Shown here piece after piece: positions 12,750-25,960 of a DNA stretch of 64,000 nucleotides. The notes beneath the pieces are model-generated. The model ran no database searches and had not been told where the DNA came from. It saw only the letters and a list, made by a program, of their open reading frames with translations. The DNA is from Saussurea involucrata (Eukaryota > Streptophyta > Magnoliopsida > Asterales > Asteraceae). Each line of letters begins with the position of its first letter. Position 1 is the stretch's first letter. Position numbers and translations under genes: made by a program. The stretch is from the NCBI GenBank assembly GCA_033807775.1, contig CM066325.1:17045301-17109300 (forward strand). The letters are read 5' to 3'.

Positions 12750-12837
12750 TGAAACCTACCAAAATCAATTTTCCTTTTTCTTCCTAAGACTCAACCCAAA
12801 ATACTTAAGTTTTAATATTTTGAAAATATTCCCAACA
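12750..12837 (-). repeat. Outer end of the 5' LTR of copia element X
   Basis: On the minus strand this starts TGTTGGGAATATTTTC, a typical copia LTR beginning. It runs into the duplicated TGAA at the edge of element A and resumes at 4328 with CCTTGTCCCACATAGG. The plus-strand LRR coding remnant begins immediately outside it (12838 onward), so X inserted into that gene. The expected target duplicate is cattg (12838-12842); its partner is outside the window. Confidence 0.65.
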
Positions 12838-12839
12838 CA

Positions 12840-13519
12840 TTGCACCCTCATAATAATTTTCAAAAGTTTCAGTTTGATTGCTCTTACAAGGAAGATTTAC
12901 CCTCATCGATTGGAAATATTGAGAAGCTTATTTCGTTAGGTAATTTCTCTTGTGCTTGCACAGACGTTGAGGGTTTTTTTGGAAGCATTTGTGGTTTACA
13001 ACATTTAACAAAGCTTACACTAGAGGCAGTATTCCAAATGTGCCCAAGGACCTTGACCGGTTGCAATATCTAGAGGAGCTAACTTTGACTTTACCTAAGA
13101 TTAAACATCTTCCAGATAGCATTTGTATGTTGAAACATCTGAAATTTCTCAAAGTCACAGACTGTAAGTTTCTTGAGAATTTACTGGAGGATCTTGGTCG
13201 GTTAGAATGTTTAGAGATGCTAATGCTAGACGAGTTTAGACTACTACGAGATATTCCAAACAACATATGTAGGATGAAATGTCTAAAATATTTCCGAATG
13301 GCTTACTGTAATACAGTTCAGGATTTGCTTGAGGAACTCGGACATTTAGAATGTTTGAAAGTATTAAATATTGAAGGTACATGCATAAATCATCTTCCGC
13401 AGAGCATTTTATCGAGGAAAAGAGATGTGTGTATTGTTAGGTCTAGAGAGCTTCTTGAGTCGTTTGAACTTCAATTCGAGATACAAGTTTTAAGCCGCAA
13501 TTCATGGGAGGGTGTTTGA
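12840..13519 (+). pseudogene. LRR C-terminal fragment of an NLR-type resistance gene
   Basis: Two overlapping frames on the plus strand make up one degenerate leucine-rich repeat region. The first (to about 13025) contains LPSSIGNIEKL and ICGLQHLTKLTLE. The second (from about 13025 to the stop at 13517-13519) contains LPDSICMLKHLKFLKV, DLGRLECLEMLML, IPNNICRMKCLKYF and ELGHLECLKVL. This LPxSI...L..L..L pattern is typical of plant NLR disease-resistance proteins. A single-base indel near 13020-13040 breaks the frame. The sequence starts abruptly at the edge of copia element X, so the NB-ARC half may lie left of the nest, outside the window. The gene cannot encode a working receptor as seen here. 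Confidence 0.7.
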
Positions 13520-14125
13520 TTAAAAGTGATCAACGGTTTAAAAGCACTTCTCACCAAAATTGACACTTCACACGTGATCCCATGCCTATCACGACAACCA
13601 TCTATCTTTGGTTCATCAAGAACACCATAACAAGTAATCACCTTGCTTAAATATCACCAGAAAATATGTTCATCAGAAAGTAACATCTTTCTTGACTCTT
13701 GAGCATGCTAGCATGCAGCAAAACATGAATAAAACTAAATTGATTGTTTCATCCAGTTCAACTATACACTTGACTGTTGGAGTTTAACCTGTCAACAATA
13801 CTACCAACTTACCCGGATGGCATTACCAAAACATAACAAATATGGGCCGCTTGATGATGACTATGAGAAGGTATGTTTCCTCAACTACTTGCTTAGATCA
13901 TGTTAAGATATAAGTTTAACAGAGCTCGATTGATTCTTAACCAACAAGAAAGGAAATTAAGCCGCAATAAAAACAACAATATGTTTAAACTATATATAGA
14001 TTGAAGTATTTCATTAAAACTAGATTCGGAAGATGGTGTTAATGCAGAAATTAACAGTAGGAAACAACTGATACATAGAACGAGTTAAGCACATAATAAT
14101 GGCAAAGCAATTTGATGATTAGTAT
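13520..14125. other. Intergenic, 3' flank of RLK-a
   Basis: No gene seen. The stretch 13665-13905 (aaatatgttcatcagaaag ... cttgatgatga) recurs in altered form at 26550-26690 beside the 3' end of RLK-b, so the tandem duplication of the kinase genes included the downstream flank. Confidence 0.6.
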
Positions 14126-16356
14126 TTAGTATGTTGTACTAAATAGAGGGCATGGACATGGAGGATCTATCACTTCAAGGTCTTCAAGCATTTGGACAAC
14201 CTTCCTCATTGTTGGCCTCAAACAAGGGTTTTCTTGTACACACCAAAGACCAACCTTCACAAATGTTGTTACTCTCTTCATGTCATCTAAGGCCCCCAAA
14301 TCATTCTCAACAAATTCAGCCACTCTATCTTCATGATAGCAATCCCATGCCACATCTGTTAAAACTGCCACATCTTCCTTACCACTCTCAAAAATCACAC
14401 TTTTTCGGCATGAAATTATCTCTAATAGCAAGACCCCATAGCTGAACACATCAACCTTTACTGTCACAGGGGTATTCCTAAACCATTCTGGAGCAACATA
14501 TCCTTTTGTTCCTCGTATTCCAGTATTTGTTCGACTTTGATTCATCATCAAAAGCTTTGCCAACCCAAAGTCAGAAATCTTGGCATTATAGTAGTCGTCA
14601 AGAAGAATATTCTGAGGCTTTATGTCGCAATGGATGATCTGTGTGCTACACTCTTCATGGAGTATGCGAGTCCCTTTGCAATGCCTACACCAATATAACT
14701 CCTCTCTTTCCAACTAGGCTTCATATCTCCGAAAAGAAAGGCTGCCAAGGTGCCATTGTTCATGTACTCGTAAATCAATAGCCGATGCTCGCCTTCATCA
14801 CAATACCCAAGAAGTTGCACCAAGTTTTTGTGATGAGTCCTTGCAATGACATTAACCTCCGTCTTGAATTCCTTCTCGCCATCTTCAACCACCCTATCCA
14901 ACTTCTTTACTGCCACGGTGTTTGCCCCCATTACGCCTTTATAGACTATCCCAAAAGCCCCCCTTCCCAGTTCATCCTTGAACCCATTAGTAGCTTCGAC
15001 TAGCTCTTGATAAGTAAAACGAGGCAAATTGGTTTCAACAGCTTTACTACATGGATATGGATTTCTGGGTTTCTTTTTGTAGATTAGAAAGAAACCCACA
15101 CAAATCACACCAATCAATACTACAATAACAAACACACACATACCTAACAGAACTGATCCAACAAGTACCGGGCTTCTTTGATCTTTTTCTTTTTCTTTTA
15201 AAAACCGAGGAGGGCATTGTGGAGGACGTTCATCTTTATGATATTTCAGGAATGTTTTCACATATTCTGAAGAAGTTTTCTTTCCATTGGCGAGTGGAAG
15301 CGCCTTCTTCCAACATTGCTCATCCCGGAAAACTGCAACAGTACAGAAACAATCTTCCCAGCAAGAAAGTTTGCAGCTTTGCTCATTACTTGGTCTGATG
15401 TGCGCATAGTCAGATCCTGGCCGATCAGTATTATTAAGCTCGATGAAATCAAACAGATCTCCACTACCTATAGTCCCACTGAAACATATGTCTTCTGGCT
15501 CAGACCATATAACTGTCCAACTTGCATTGCCAGTGGGATTCTTGGGGTAGTAGTATTGACTAAAAAGCCCATCAGAACCTAGAGTAGCTATGTGATAATA
15601 ATCTCCAGAAGGAAGTGTGTCTCTTGGAGTAAGATCATATCTTTCGTCATTTCTTCTCAATATATACATGTATCCCGTTGCATCAAAGATCAACTGAAAA
15701 CCAGAATTCGTGAAATTGTCTGCATCACGAGTGCCACTTATATAGTAAGCATCAAGAGGAGAATTGGAAAATATATCTCGAGTATTAAGAACAAGATTCC
15801 CATCTGGAAGTAGACGTAACTGAAATTTTCCACGAGAGAAGTTTGTTTCGCTTTTTTTTTGAATTGAGATCTTCTCTTATCTGCATAACCTGGGTAGGCA
15901 ACAGTGTATCTGCTGGATGACTAAAACTCTCCCATATCTTGCCAGAATTATTGCCAAAAATCACAAAGTTACCAGTATCATTCATAAAACCACATGCAAG
16001 ATCAGAAATAGAGGTGGAAGTACCCCATACCTCCCTGCCTTGAGGATCTCTCAGTATGAGCCCACGCCCATTGTTAGCTCGACCTTCGATCCTCTAGACA
16101 CCGTTGCATTTGTTTGTGGATACCAGATGATAATTTTGTCAGGTATGTTGTCATACCATATGGATAACAAGAAACTATCGGTCCCTTGAAGTTGTTGGAA
16201 GCCAAAGGCAAAATCACCAGAAGATGAAAGCCATGGGTTGACACCGGGGGTTGCTGTGAGTGATGCACCAATAGATACAGAACAGTTGGTCTGTTGTGCA
16301 GCTACAAAACCCAGGAAAGTAGTTAGGAAGATGAGAAGCAGTAGGACTTTGGCCAT
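14126..16356 (-). pseudogene. RLK-a: G-type lectin S-receptor-like kinase pseudogene
   Basis: Aligned by eye with RLK-b, this copy covers start to stop but is broken. It begins MAKVLLLLIFLTTF (ATG 16354-16356), followed by the bulb-lectin domain. Frameshifts are seen near 16072 (one base missing after VELT), near 15850 (an extra A in an A run) and near 14661 (one G missing, just before the HCDIKPQN catalytic loop). The EGF-like segment and following linker (about 55 residues, between IGSG and LFDFIEL) are cleanly absent. Membrane segment, GRGAFG loop, VAVKK lysine, DFGLAK and APEW are still readable in pieces. Element C sits 3 bp before the ATG and separates it from its promoter. It cannot make a full receptor. 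Confidence 0.9.
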
Positions 16357-16359
16357 AAG

Positions 16360-19289
16360 TGTAACACCCGTAATTTTCGGATAAGCATAATTTCGAATCA
16401 GTGTGAAAATCGATCTTTTAAGAAAAATATGAAAAATAGGATTTTGGGTTAAATCCTAGATTTTATGGTCTTGTTGGATGGGGAATTCGAATACGAGTCC
16501 AACGGTTCTTTCCGGAGCGAAAACGGAGCTATAACGAAGAAGTTAGGGCCAAAACAACTTTCGGTACAATCTCGGCTAAAGTGACCAGCAAAAGTGACAC
16601 TTGTGTCACTCTCGCGTGTCACTCTCTCCGGTTTTGTATCTAGAGCTATTTGAGCCCGGCGAAAGTGCCCAACGAAAGTGAAACTTGTGTCACTCTCGCA
16701 CGTCACTTTAGCCGTCGGGTACCTGGAGCATAAATACGAGATTTTTAGCCCTCAGACTTCATTTCTTCATATCTCTCTCATTTCAACTCCGATTTTGGAG
16801 ATTCAAGTGGCTATGGTTCCGATTTTGAGAGCTCTTCAATGATCTAGAAAGAGTTTGGAAGATCATTAGATGATTCAAGTGTGTTTGGTGGTGGTAAGTC
16901 TCGAATCTCCTCCCGTTCTCTCCCAAATCGTTTTCCCTTTTCTCCCTCACAAAACCCTAACCGATTTTGGGGTTTCTCTTGGAGATTGATGCGTTCCTTA
17001 CCCATTTTATGCTATTGATTTCATTTATAGATGCAAAAGCAAGTTTCATCCACGACATCTTAGAAATTTTGGGGTTTTCTAGGTTTTCATCAAAACCTAA
17101 GTGGTGAGTTCATCCTCCTAGCTTCTATACTTTCATATGAGTTATAAATGTTCCATTGATGATCTCCTAGTGTTTTGTTTCTCCAATTTTGATTTGGATG
17201 ATTTTGGAGAAGTTAGGTTAATATTGGGGTTTTGGTCAAAATGAAGATTTTAATATAAGATGTTTGGGGAATAGTTTTAAAGTGGTTGAATACGAATATT
17301 CATGGTTGCAAGTTATGAATTTAGGTTTTTGGAGGTTTTGGCTTGAGGATGCAAACTTCTTCAAAGGAGCTTACGTTTGGGGAACTCTAGATTTAGCTTA
17401 AATCTAGCAAGGTGAGTTCAAGTTACTTTATGAAAACTTTGTACATGCCAAAATGTTATTTTCCAATTGATTATGTGTTTTACATGAAAAGTATCAATGT
17501 CGAGTTATTTGATGAGTTTTAGCCTTTGAAATATTTATGGTTGTAAATATGGTAAAACACTTGTATTTGGAATTTTGGGAAAATGTGATGAATAAATCAT
17601 ACATAAAAATGAGTTGTTGATTTATGTGGTTAACGGAGTCGGTTTGTTATGAAAATGCATTATGTGAATATTTTGGAAATGCGCAAATAGTACATCATGA
17701 GATGTTTTGAAATTGTAAAGGCGTGAGTCCTTTTTGGAAAGGAGGGTTTTTCCCGATCCAAGGTTTTATTTCGGGTTTTCATGGATTTGAAGTATTTACT
17801 GGCAACCGGTGTGTGTTGTTATATTTAATGTCGTTTTACGGCTTTTATGAACTATCTTTTGAGTTAGTTGAACTTGTGGCCCGGTATTGGGTTTTATTAA
17901 GTCTTGGGGACATTTGTCTATTTTGATAGCTCAAAGTTGAGTTTCGATCATGATTTACGTTATTGGGAATTGCATGTTTTGAAATGCATTTGTTTATATG
18001 TTTGGGGTCGTGTAATATTTTAGACCTTGTTAGCCATGGATCCATAGGCATTTACGTTTCCCCTTAGTCTCGCGGGCAAGAGGTCGGGATTGATTGAGCT
18101 CAGTTTTACTAGACGTTAGTTTACTCTGTAGCACGGAATAGGCATCGGGTTCCATGATAAGTAAGGCGTGGACTTAGATGGCCGGGCGTCGTCTCATGGG
18201 CAGTAAGGTGTAATTCCATATATGTGTTTAGCATGGGATAGGCATCGGGATCCATGATAAGTAAGGCGTGGACCTAGATGGCCGGGCGTCGTCTCATGGG
18301 CAGTAAGGTGTAATCCCTAATGTGATGTTATGGATTTGGTGACCCAATGTATAGACCTGTAGTGGTTGAAGTTAGGGGCATCCTGGTCTTGTGGGAAATA
18401 GATCTGGAGTGATTGAGCTCAGTTTTACGAGAGTAATCCACGTGGGTGTTTTTATTACATAGTAAGTGACCCACTTTGGTGTTCTGTCACGTGCGATGTA
18501 TACGGATCACCCCCGTCACCGAAAGGTGTTGTTTTGGGTATTTGTTACTACTCATGTTTTCGGTGACGTGTTCTATTTATATGGATTGTTTTCCATGGTA
18601 CGTAAGTTGTGGTTTATATCTCATCCGTGTATGATGTTTTGGGTATTTGTGTTACCTCCACCTTCAACGGATACGGGTCTTCCCGTTTATGGTATTTGAT
18701 CTTTATTACCTTTTACGGTCTCATTAGTATTGCTTTGTATTGTGTTTTAATAAAGAGTTATATTTAACGGATGGTTTCCATGTTTTACGGGTTGAGTATG
18801 TTTTGTCAACCGTATTTGAAGGTTTTGCCTAAACTAAACTTATTCACATATTTGAGTGAGTTGGAAAATGGATGATTTGCAATTAAAGTAAACTCTTTTG
18901 AAATCATGACTAAACTATTACTAATTTGATTTATGTTTTTTTATAGTCATGATAAAATGCTTGAACTCACTAGGCGTAAGCCTAACCCTTTTTATTTGTC
19001 GGCATGTGCAACAGGCTCAGGTTGGGGTAGCTCTAGCTACATTGGGAAGTGGCGAGTGCTAGTAAAGTGCACGAGAGGTGACTTGTTTAGTGAAGTCTTC
19101 CGCAATAGTTTGGACTAGCAATCAGGTGTGGTGTTAAGCAACACCCGATTAAGTTATTTAATTGTAGAATTTTATGATGTTTTTATTCCGAGGTATTTGA
19201 GGAATGATTTGTAGAAATGATTTTGTCTACGTTGGGTTATTTTATTAAAACTTTATTTAGTTGCTCGTTCCAAATTTGAGGGTGTTACA
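16360..19289 (+). repeat. 5' LTR of element C
   Basis: 2930 bp, TG...CA. It contains two tandem copies of a 100-bp unit (first ggcatcggg at 18141, next at 18241; roughly 18131-18330). It differs from the right LTR by scattered single bases only, so the insertion is fairly recent. Confidence 0.92.
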
Positions 19290-19292
19290 AGT

Positions 19293-19304
19293 TGGTATTA
19301 GAGC
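19293..19304 (+). other. Primer-binding site of element C
   Basis: TGGTATTAGAGC, one base different from the usual TGGTATCAGAGC complement of initiator tRNA-Met, 3 bp inside the left LTR. Confidence 0.8.
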
Positions 19305-22300
19305 ATAAGTTTGAGAGATTTAGGTGTTGATTTTGGATACCTAGACTCAAACTAGCGTTGTTTAAGTAAATGAGAGTGAAATTCACCTTTAGGCACTTTA
19401 AGATAGGATGTTTTGAAGTTGATGGATGTTGTTAGAAACGAGAGTCACGTCCAGAGTAATAAGGATAATCATGTATGGTGCGTTCATAGTGACACCTGGC
19501 CAATGTCATGGTGAACCTACTAGTACATGTGCGTACTTGAATTACTTTAATGTGATGATCGTTGGGGTAGTGAAGAAGGTTCTAAACCAGTAGTCGTTGG
19601 AATAGATGGACGATTCTAGTATTAGTCACTTGAAGTGACGATAAGCATGATACTTGCTTTAAGCAGACCGTTTCGGATCAAGATTGATGGTTGGACTAGA
19701 ACCATAGGCTTATTGAGCCGACTTTGAATTGGGGAAAAACCGTAAGGTTTATCGAGGTAATTTCTGACTTAGCCTTAAGAGGTTAAAGTATCCGGGTGAA
19801 AATAGTGGACCGGAGGATTTTGGAGGAGTATGAGTTGAGACGTTGAGTGCCGACTAAATTATGCACGAAATTTATTTTTGAAAATAAATTGCATTAATTA
19901 TTTCTTGTGTTTCAAATCCATATATGGATTGTGTTACAATTTTGGGAAATGTTTAGCACACACGCAAAATTTTAAATCATGGGTTTTGAACCTGCACGAA
20001 AGTATTTTATTACGGGAGTTGTGAGCTCGTCTGAACTTGTTCCATTTTATTATTGTTCAACATTACTTTATGATACAGTGATATCCATATTTTATGACGT
20101 TTAAGATGTTGGGAAAGTGACTACGACTTATAACTTTAACATTGGATCTCCTCCACATATGTTAGAGTTTGGACGGAAAGTTATCTTACATTACGTCTAT
20201 GTAAAGTTATTTTGGAGAACTTGTTTAATGTGAATTGTTAAACAATGTTGTTTATGTGGTATTACCATAGAAGGGATTTTGGCATTTTAGCCATGATTTT
20301 GCTTAATGCAATTTAACTTTGGAAGCACAATGTTTGGTGCTATTTTGTTGACTTTGAGTCATTGAGTTCGTGGAATTTCATGGAGTTTTATTGTACGACG
20401 TTTTGTGTCGTGTGGGTACAATTTTACAATGTGCATACTCTATTTGCTTATGTGAAAATTTTACGAGTTAAGTTGGGCATTTGGTCTCACTCGAGTTTTG
20501 TTGAGTGAAGTTAATTTTATGCCACAAGGCGACTAAGAAAATATGAGTTTTGGAACTCTAGTGTCGCGTAACTTTTCTTTCAAGAGTTTGTGTGATCAAG
20601 TATTACGTTACAATTAGCTCAGGGTATGGATCGACTTATACATGGCTTAAGTGATGCATGAAAGGATATTTTGGTAATATTTCATAACAAATAGTTTGGT
20701 GCGCTTTCGGTCTGTTAAATGTTTTATTATCATTTTCGTGTAAATGTGTTATATCGACTTAGGGGTATGCCTATCATGGTAACCATTGTTTTTCGACATT
20801 TTGATAAACGAGTCGTGCATGAAAATGTTTTATTAACTCCTTGTTTAAACGAGAGACCATTTGGTCAAAGCACGTTTTAGAGGTGTGAGGATCACGGATG
20901 GTTTACAATACGTGATATTTGAAAAATACAAATGTATGAGTCGTTGACATTGGTCAATTTTGATTGGCCGAATATTTTTGGAAAATTGAAAACCTGTTGG
21001 TTTGGAGGAAATGTGTATTTTGGAGTATTTTGACAAATACATTTTTAAGCAACGACGTTTTGACATTTTATGTTCCAAGTGCGAAATTTTGACGAAAGTA
21101 CTTCGTGGTAAAGATTTTATAAAACTTGTTTGTATAAAACTATAGTGCGTGGAATTCCTTATGTTTTGAACATTGATGCGCACCGTTGGTGCAATTTGGA
21201 ATTTGAAAATAGGTTTGAACCCCTTTTTGGTGTCACTAAATTATTAACACTTATTCCTCGTATGTTTTGGAAAGACGCATTGTTGTGTACAAATTTGCCA
21301 AAAACGTTTTACTCATGTTTCATTATATGACCGGATGAGAAAATTTTGGAAACGGATTTAAATAAATTCATCTTTTGAAACTTTGTCGTGAACCATTTGT
21401 TGCATGTTAATCCATTTCAAGAAAAACTTCTAGAAAGATGTTACAAGCTTGCATGCCTACCCCAATTTGAGGTTCCCCCATAATGTTTTAGTCGACATCT
21501 TCAAATGATGGAAGCATATTGGTTTTGTTTTGACCAAAGTGTATTTATGAAACCGTTTCATCGTTTTGTAAAACAAACTGACGCGCGCAAAATTTTGTTG
21601 GTGAACCTTGTTCCATGCCATCTTATGGCTAGAAAGGAAATTTTGGAGTCAAATGCCGTTTGGGACTTCTTTTGAAATATGTGCACACCTTTTTGTTGCA
21701 CCATGTTTAAGGTCGAGCAGTTACTTTACGTGCATGTCATGAGTCAATCCATATTAGAACCGTGGCGGTTTATTTTAAAGAAATTGTTTATTTTGCTTTT
21801 GCGTTTTGTGGGTAAACGGAACTACAATGGAATAATTTTCATCATGATTTTCATATGTGGGACGAGCGTGTCCATTTTTGCGTAACTACCGAATTAACGA
21901 TAGTAGTTTTCTATACGTACGATTTATTTGATATGAAAATCTTTACGCTGAAACTTTGTGAATGGTTTTCATTAATTGGCATATTTATTGAGTAACGCAC
22001 TTGAAAACCTTGAACTCGTTAGGACCTTGGAAAGGGTAAGTAACCCAGTTAAGGGTAAGTGCGTGTAGCACTTCGACGGTGGAAGGTTGGGTATTCCACG
22101 CGTGTTGGTATTATAGGCCGGATGATATTGGTAGCAAAGTCAATGTGTTGGTGGTAATTGGAGGGTTAGACTTGCGGTATCGCATGTTGAGGTTGGTATA
22201 ACCGTTTTGTTGAAAACTTTAGTTTCGTGGAAACACTCGGTAAGCGGAACTCGTGTGTGGAGTCCTGTTAGAGTTCAAAGCTTGGTGATATAATTAGGTG

Positions 22301-22836
22301 TCAACCCTGTGGGCTTGAGGTCGGAAACCGTTGGTGTAATCGGGGGATTGTAGCCAATTTTAAATGAAATATTGGTAATGGTAGTAGTAACCTTAAGATG
22401 CTCAATTGTGACGAGCGGTTTTGGTGAAATAACCTTCGTGTGTGGTTAATGAACCTGTCAGTTGATGATTAATGTTGAGGTGGATTTTGGAGTCTATTAG
22501 AACTCGTTGGAGTTAATCGACGGTTAATGGTAGGAATGATCGGAATTGAGGATGATGTTGGATTTGTTAGTGAACAACCTTGGAGTGGTTAGAGCTTGAA
22601 ACTAAAATCGAGATGTATGGAACATCTAAGGTTGGGAGACAACCGAAGTTGTCTGACTATGAGTTATTCCAGTGATTGGAGTGTTCTTCCGGACATAAGT
22701 ACAGTGTATGTGAAGGGGGCTTTGTGGATAAGCAATCGTTCGAGGAATTGTCTTTATAGACTGTGTGGAGGGAATTTAGATTCCAGTTAGGAACTAATAA
22801 ATTATGGTCGGCGTTGAGTCGGTTAACCTTGGGTTG
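19305..22836 (+). other. Non-coding interior of element C
   Basis: About 3.5 kb with no recognisable protein. Order and content follow the interiors of elements A and B, including the shared 41-bp block at 21852-21892. The short open frames here are scattered and unlike any family I know. Confidence 0.7.
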
Positions 22837-22884
22837 TAAAGGATGTGGATTTCGAGGACGAAATCATCCTAAGGTTGGGAGGAT
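22837..22884 (+). pseudogene. Chromovirus C-terminal tail in element C
   Basis: The codons just before the right LTR read VDFEDEIILRLGG, the end of a Ty3 chromovirus polyprotein and equivalent to the DFEDEV tail of element A. The stop overlaps the LTR edge. The rest of the integrase and chromodomain is gone. Confidence 0.55.
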
Positions 22885-25814
22885 TGTAACACCCGTAATT
22901 TTCGGATAAGCATAATTTCGAATCAGTGTGAAAATCGATCTTTTAAGAAAAATAGGAAAAATAGGATTTTGGGTTAAATCCTAGATTTTATGGTCTTGTT
23001 GGATGGGGAATTCGAATACGAGTCCAACGGTTCTTTCCGGAGCGAAAACGGAGCTATAACGAAGAAGTTAGGGCCAAAACAACTTTCGGTACAATCTCGG
23101 CTAAAGTGACCAGCAAAAGTGACACTTGTGTCACTCTCGCGTGTCACTCTCGCCGGTTTTGTATCTAGAGCTATTTGAGCCCGGCGAAAGTGCCCAACGA
23201 AAGTGAAACTTGTGTCACTCTCGCACGTCACTTTAGCCGTCGGGTACCTGGAGCATAAATACGAGATTTTTAGCCCTCAAACTTCATTTCCTCATATCTC
23301 TCTCATTTTAACTTCGATTTTGGCGATTCAAGTGGCTATGGTTCCGATTTTGAGAGCTCTTCAATGATCTAGAAAGAGTTTGGAAGATCATTAGATGATT
23401 CAAGTGTGTTTGGTGGTGGTAAGTCTCGAATCTCCTCCCGTTCTCTCCCAAATCGTTTTCCCTTTTCTCCCTCACAAAAACCCTAACCGATTTTGGGGTT
23501 TCTCTTGGAGATTGATGCGTTCCTTACCCATTTTATGCTATTGATTTCATCTATAGATGCAAAAGCAAGTTTCATCCACGACATCTTAGAAATTTTGGGG
23601 TTTTCTAGGTTTTCATCAAAATCTAAGTGGTGAGTTCATCCTCCTAGCTTATATACTTTAATATGAGTTATAAATGTTCCATTGATGATCTCCTAGTGTT
23701 TTGTTTCTCCAATTTTGATTTGGATGATTTTGGAGAAGTTAGGTTAATATTGGGGTTTTGGTCAAAATGAAGATATTAATATAAGATGTTTGGGGAATAG
23801 TTTTAAAGTGGTTGAATACGAATATTCATGGTTGGGAGTTATGAATTTAGGTTTTTGGAGGTTTTGGCTTGAGGATGCAAACTTCTTCAAAGGAGCTTAC
23901 GTTTGGAGAACTCTAGATTTAGCTTAAATCTAGCAAGGTGAGTTCAAGTTACTTTGTGAAAACTTTGTACATGCCAAAATGTTATTTTCCAATTGATTAT
24001 GTGTTTTACATGAAAAGTATCAATGTCGAGTTATTTGATGAGTTTTAGCCTTTGAAATATTTATGGTTGTAAATATGGTAAAACACTTGTATTTGGAATT
24101 TGGGGAAAATGTGATGAATAAATCATACATAAAAATGAGTTGTTGATTTATGTGGTTAACGGAGTCGGTTTGTTATGAAAATGCATTATATGAATATTTT
24201 GGAAATGCGCAAATAGTACATCATGAGATGTTTTGAAATTGTAAAGGCGTGAGTCCTTTTTGGAAATGAGGGTTTTTCCCGATCCAAGGTTTTATTTCGG
24301 GTTTTCATGGATTTGAAGTATTTACTGGCAACCGGTGTGTGTTGTTATATTTAATGTCGTTTTACGGCTTTTATGAACTATCTTTTGAGTTAGTTGAACT
24401 TGTGGCCCGGTATTGGGTTTTATTAAGTCTTGGGGACATTTGTCTATTTTGATAGCTCAAAGTTGAGTTTCGATCATGATTTACGTTATTGGAATTGCAT
24501 GTTTTGAAATGCATTTGTTTATATGTTTGGGGTCGTGTAATATTTTAGACCTTGTTAGCCATGGATCCATAGGCATTTACGTTTCCCCTTAGTCTCGCAG
24601 GCAAGAGGTCGGGATTGATTGAGCTCAGTTTTACTAGACGTTAGTTTACTCTGTAGCACGGAATAGGCATCGGGTTCCATGATAAGTAAGGTGTGGACTT
24701 AGATGGTCGGGCGTCGTCTCATGGGCAGTAAGGTGTAATTCCATATATGTGCTTAGCACGGGATAGGCATCGGGATCCATGATAAGTAAGGCGTGGACCT
24801 AGATGGTCGGGCGTCGTCTCATGGGCAGTAAGGTGTAATCCCTAATGTGCTGTTGTGGATTTGGTGACCCAATGTATAGACCTGGAGTGGTTGAAGTTAG
24901 GGGCATCCTGGTCTTGTGGGAAATAGATCTGGAGTGATTGAGCTCAGTTTTACGAGAGTAATCCACGTGGGTGTTTTTATTACATAGTAAGTGACCCACT
25001 TTGGTGTTCCGTCACGTGCGATGTATACGGGTCTCCCCCGTCACCGAAAGGTGTTGTTTTGGGTATTTGTTACTACTCATGTTTTCGGTGACGTGTTCTA
25101 TTTATATGGATTGTTTTCCATGGTACGTAAGTTGTAGTTTATATCTCATCCGTGTATGATGTTTTGGGTATTTGTGTTACCTCCACCTTCAACGGATACG
25201 GGTCTTTCCGTTTATGGTATTTGATCTTTATTACCTTTTACGGTCTCATTAGTATCGCTTTGTATTGTGTTTTAATAAAGAGTTATATTTAACGGATGGT
25301 TTCCATGTTTTACGGGTTGAGTATGTTTTGTCAACCGTATTTGAAGGTTTTGCCTAAACTAAACTTATTCACATATTTGAGTGAGTTGGAAAATGGATGA
25401 TTTGCAATTAAAGTAAACTTTTTTGAAATCATGACTAAACTATTACTCATTTGATTTATGTTTTTTTATAGTCATGATAAAATGCTTGAACTCACTAGGC
25501 GTAAGCCTAACCCTTTTTATTTGTCGGCATGTGCAACAGGCTCAGGTTGGGGTAGCTCTAGCTACATTGGGAAGTGGCGAGTGCTAGTAAAGTGCACGAG
25601 AGGTGACTTGTTTAGTGAAGTCTTCCGCAATAGTTTGGACTAGCAATCAGGTGTGGTGTTAAGCAACACCCGATTAAGTTATTTAATTGTAGAATTTTAT
25701 GATGTTTTTATTCCGAGGTATTTGAGGAATGATTTGTAGAAATGATTTTGTCTACGTTGGGTTATTTTATTAAAACTTTATTTAGTTGCTCGTTCCAAAT
25801 TTGAGGGTGTTACA
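22885..25814 (+). repeat. 3' LTR of element C
   Basis: 2930 bp, same length and ends as the left LTR, including the doubled 100-bp unit (roughly 24656-24855). Confidence 0.92.
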
Positions 25815-25960
25815 GTAAGGAATTGAGGTTGGTACAAAAGAATAACATAGGGGTCTAAAAACATATATACTCCTAATAATTAATAAAGAGCAATGGTATG
25901 GAGTCAACAGAAGACTTTTCGAGTCTAAAGTCTTTTGTGGTTACAGAAGAAATAGTCAAA
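25815..25960 (-). promoter_or_regulatory. Displaced promoter of RLK-a
   Basis: The minus strand here is the sequence that once lay just upstream of the RLK-a ATG. It has a TATA-like stretch (plus 25862-25870) and a W-box core (plus agtcaa 25902-25907, minus TTGACT), in the same order and similar spacing as in front of RLK-b. Element C now lies between it and the gene. Confidence 0.6.

Larger units (their letters stand above)
16360..25814 (+). mobile_element. Non-autonomous Ty3/gypsy element C (complete, two LTRs)
   Basis: Two direct repeats of exactly 2930 bp (16360-19289 and 22885-25814) start TGTAACACCC and end GGGTGTTACA, a perfect 10-bp terminal inverted repeat. A primer site follows the left LTR, so the element is on the plus strand. 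The flanks read ataag (16355-16359) and gtaag (25815-25819), a target duplication with one mismatch. The 3.6-kb interior encodes no gag or pol. It inserted in the 5' leader of RLK-a in the opposite orientation to the gene. Confidence 0.92.
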
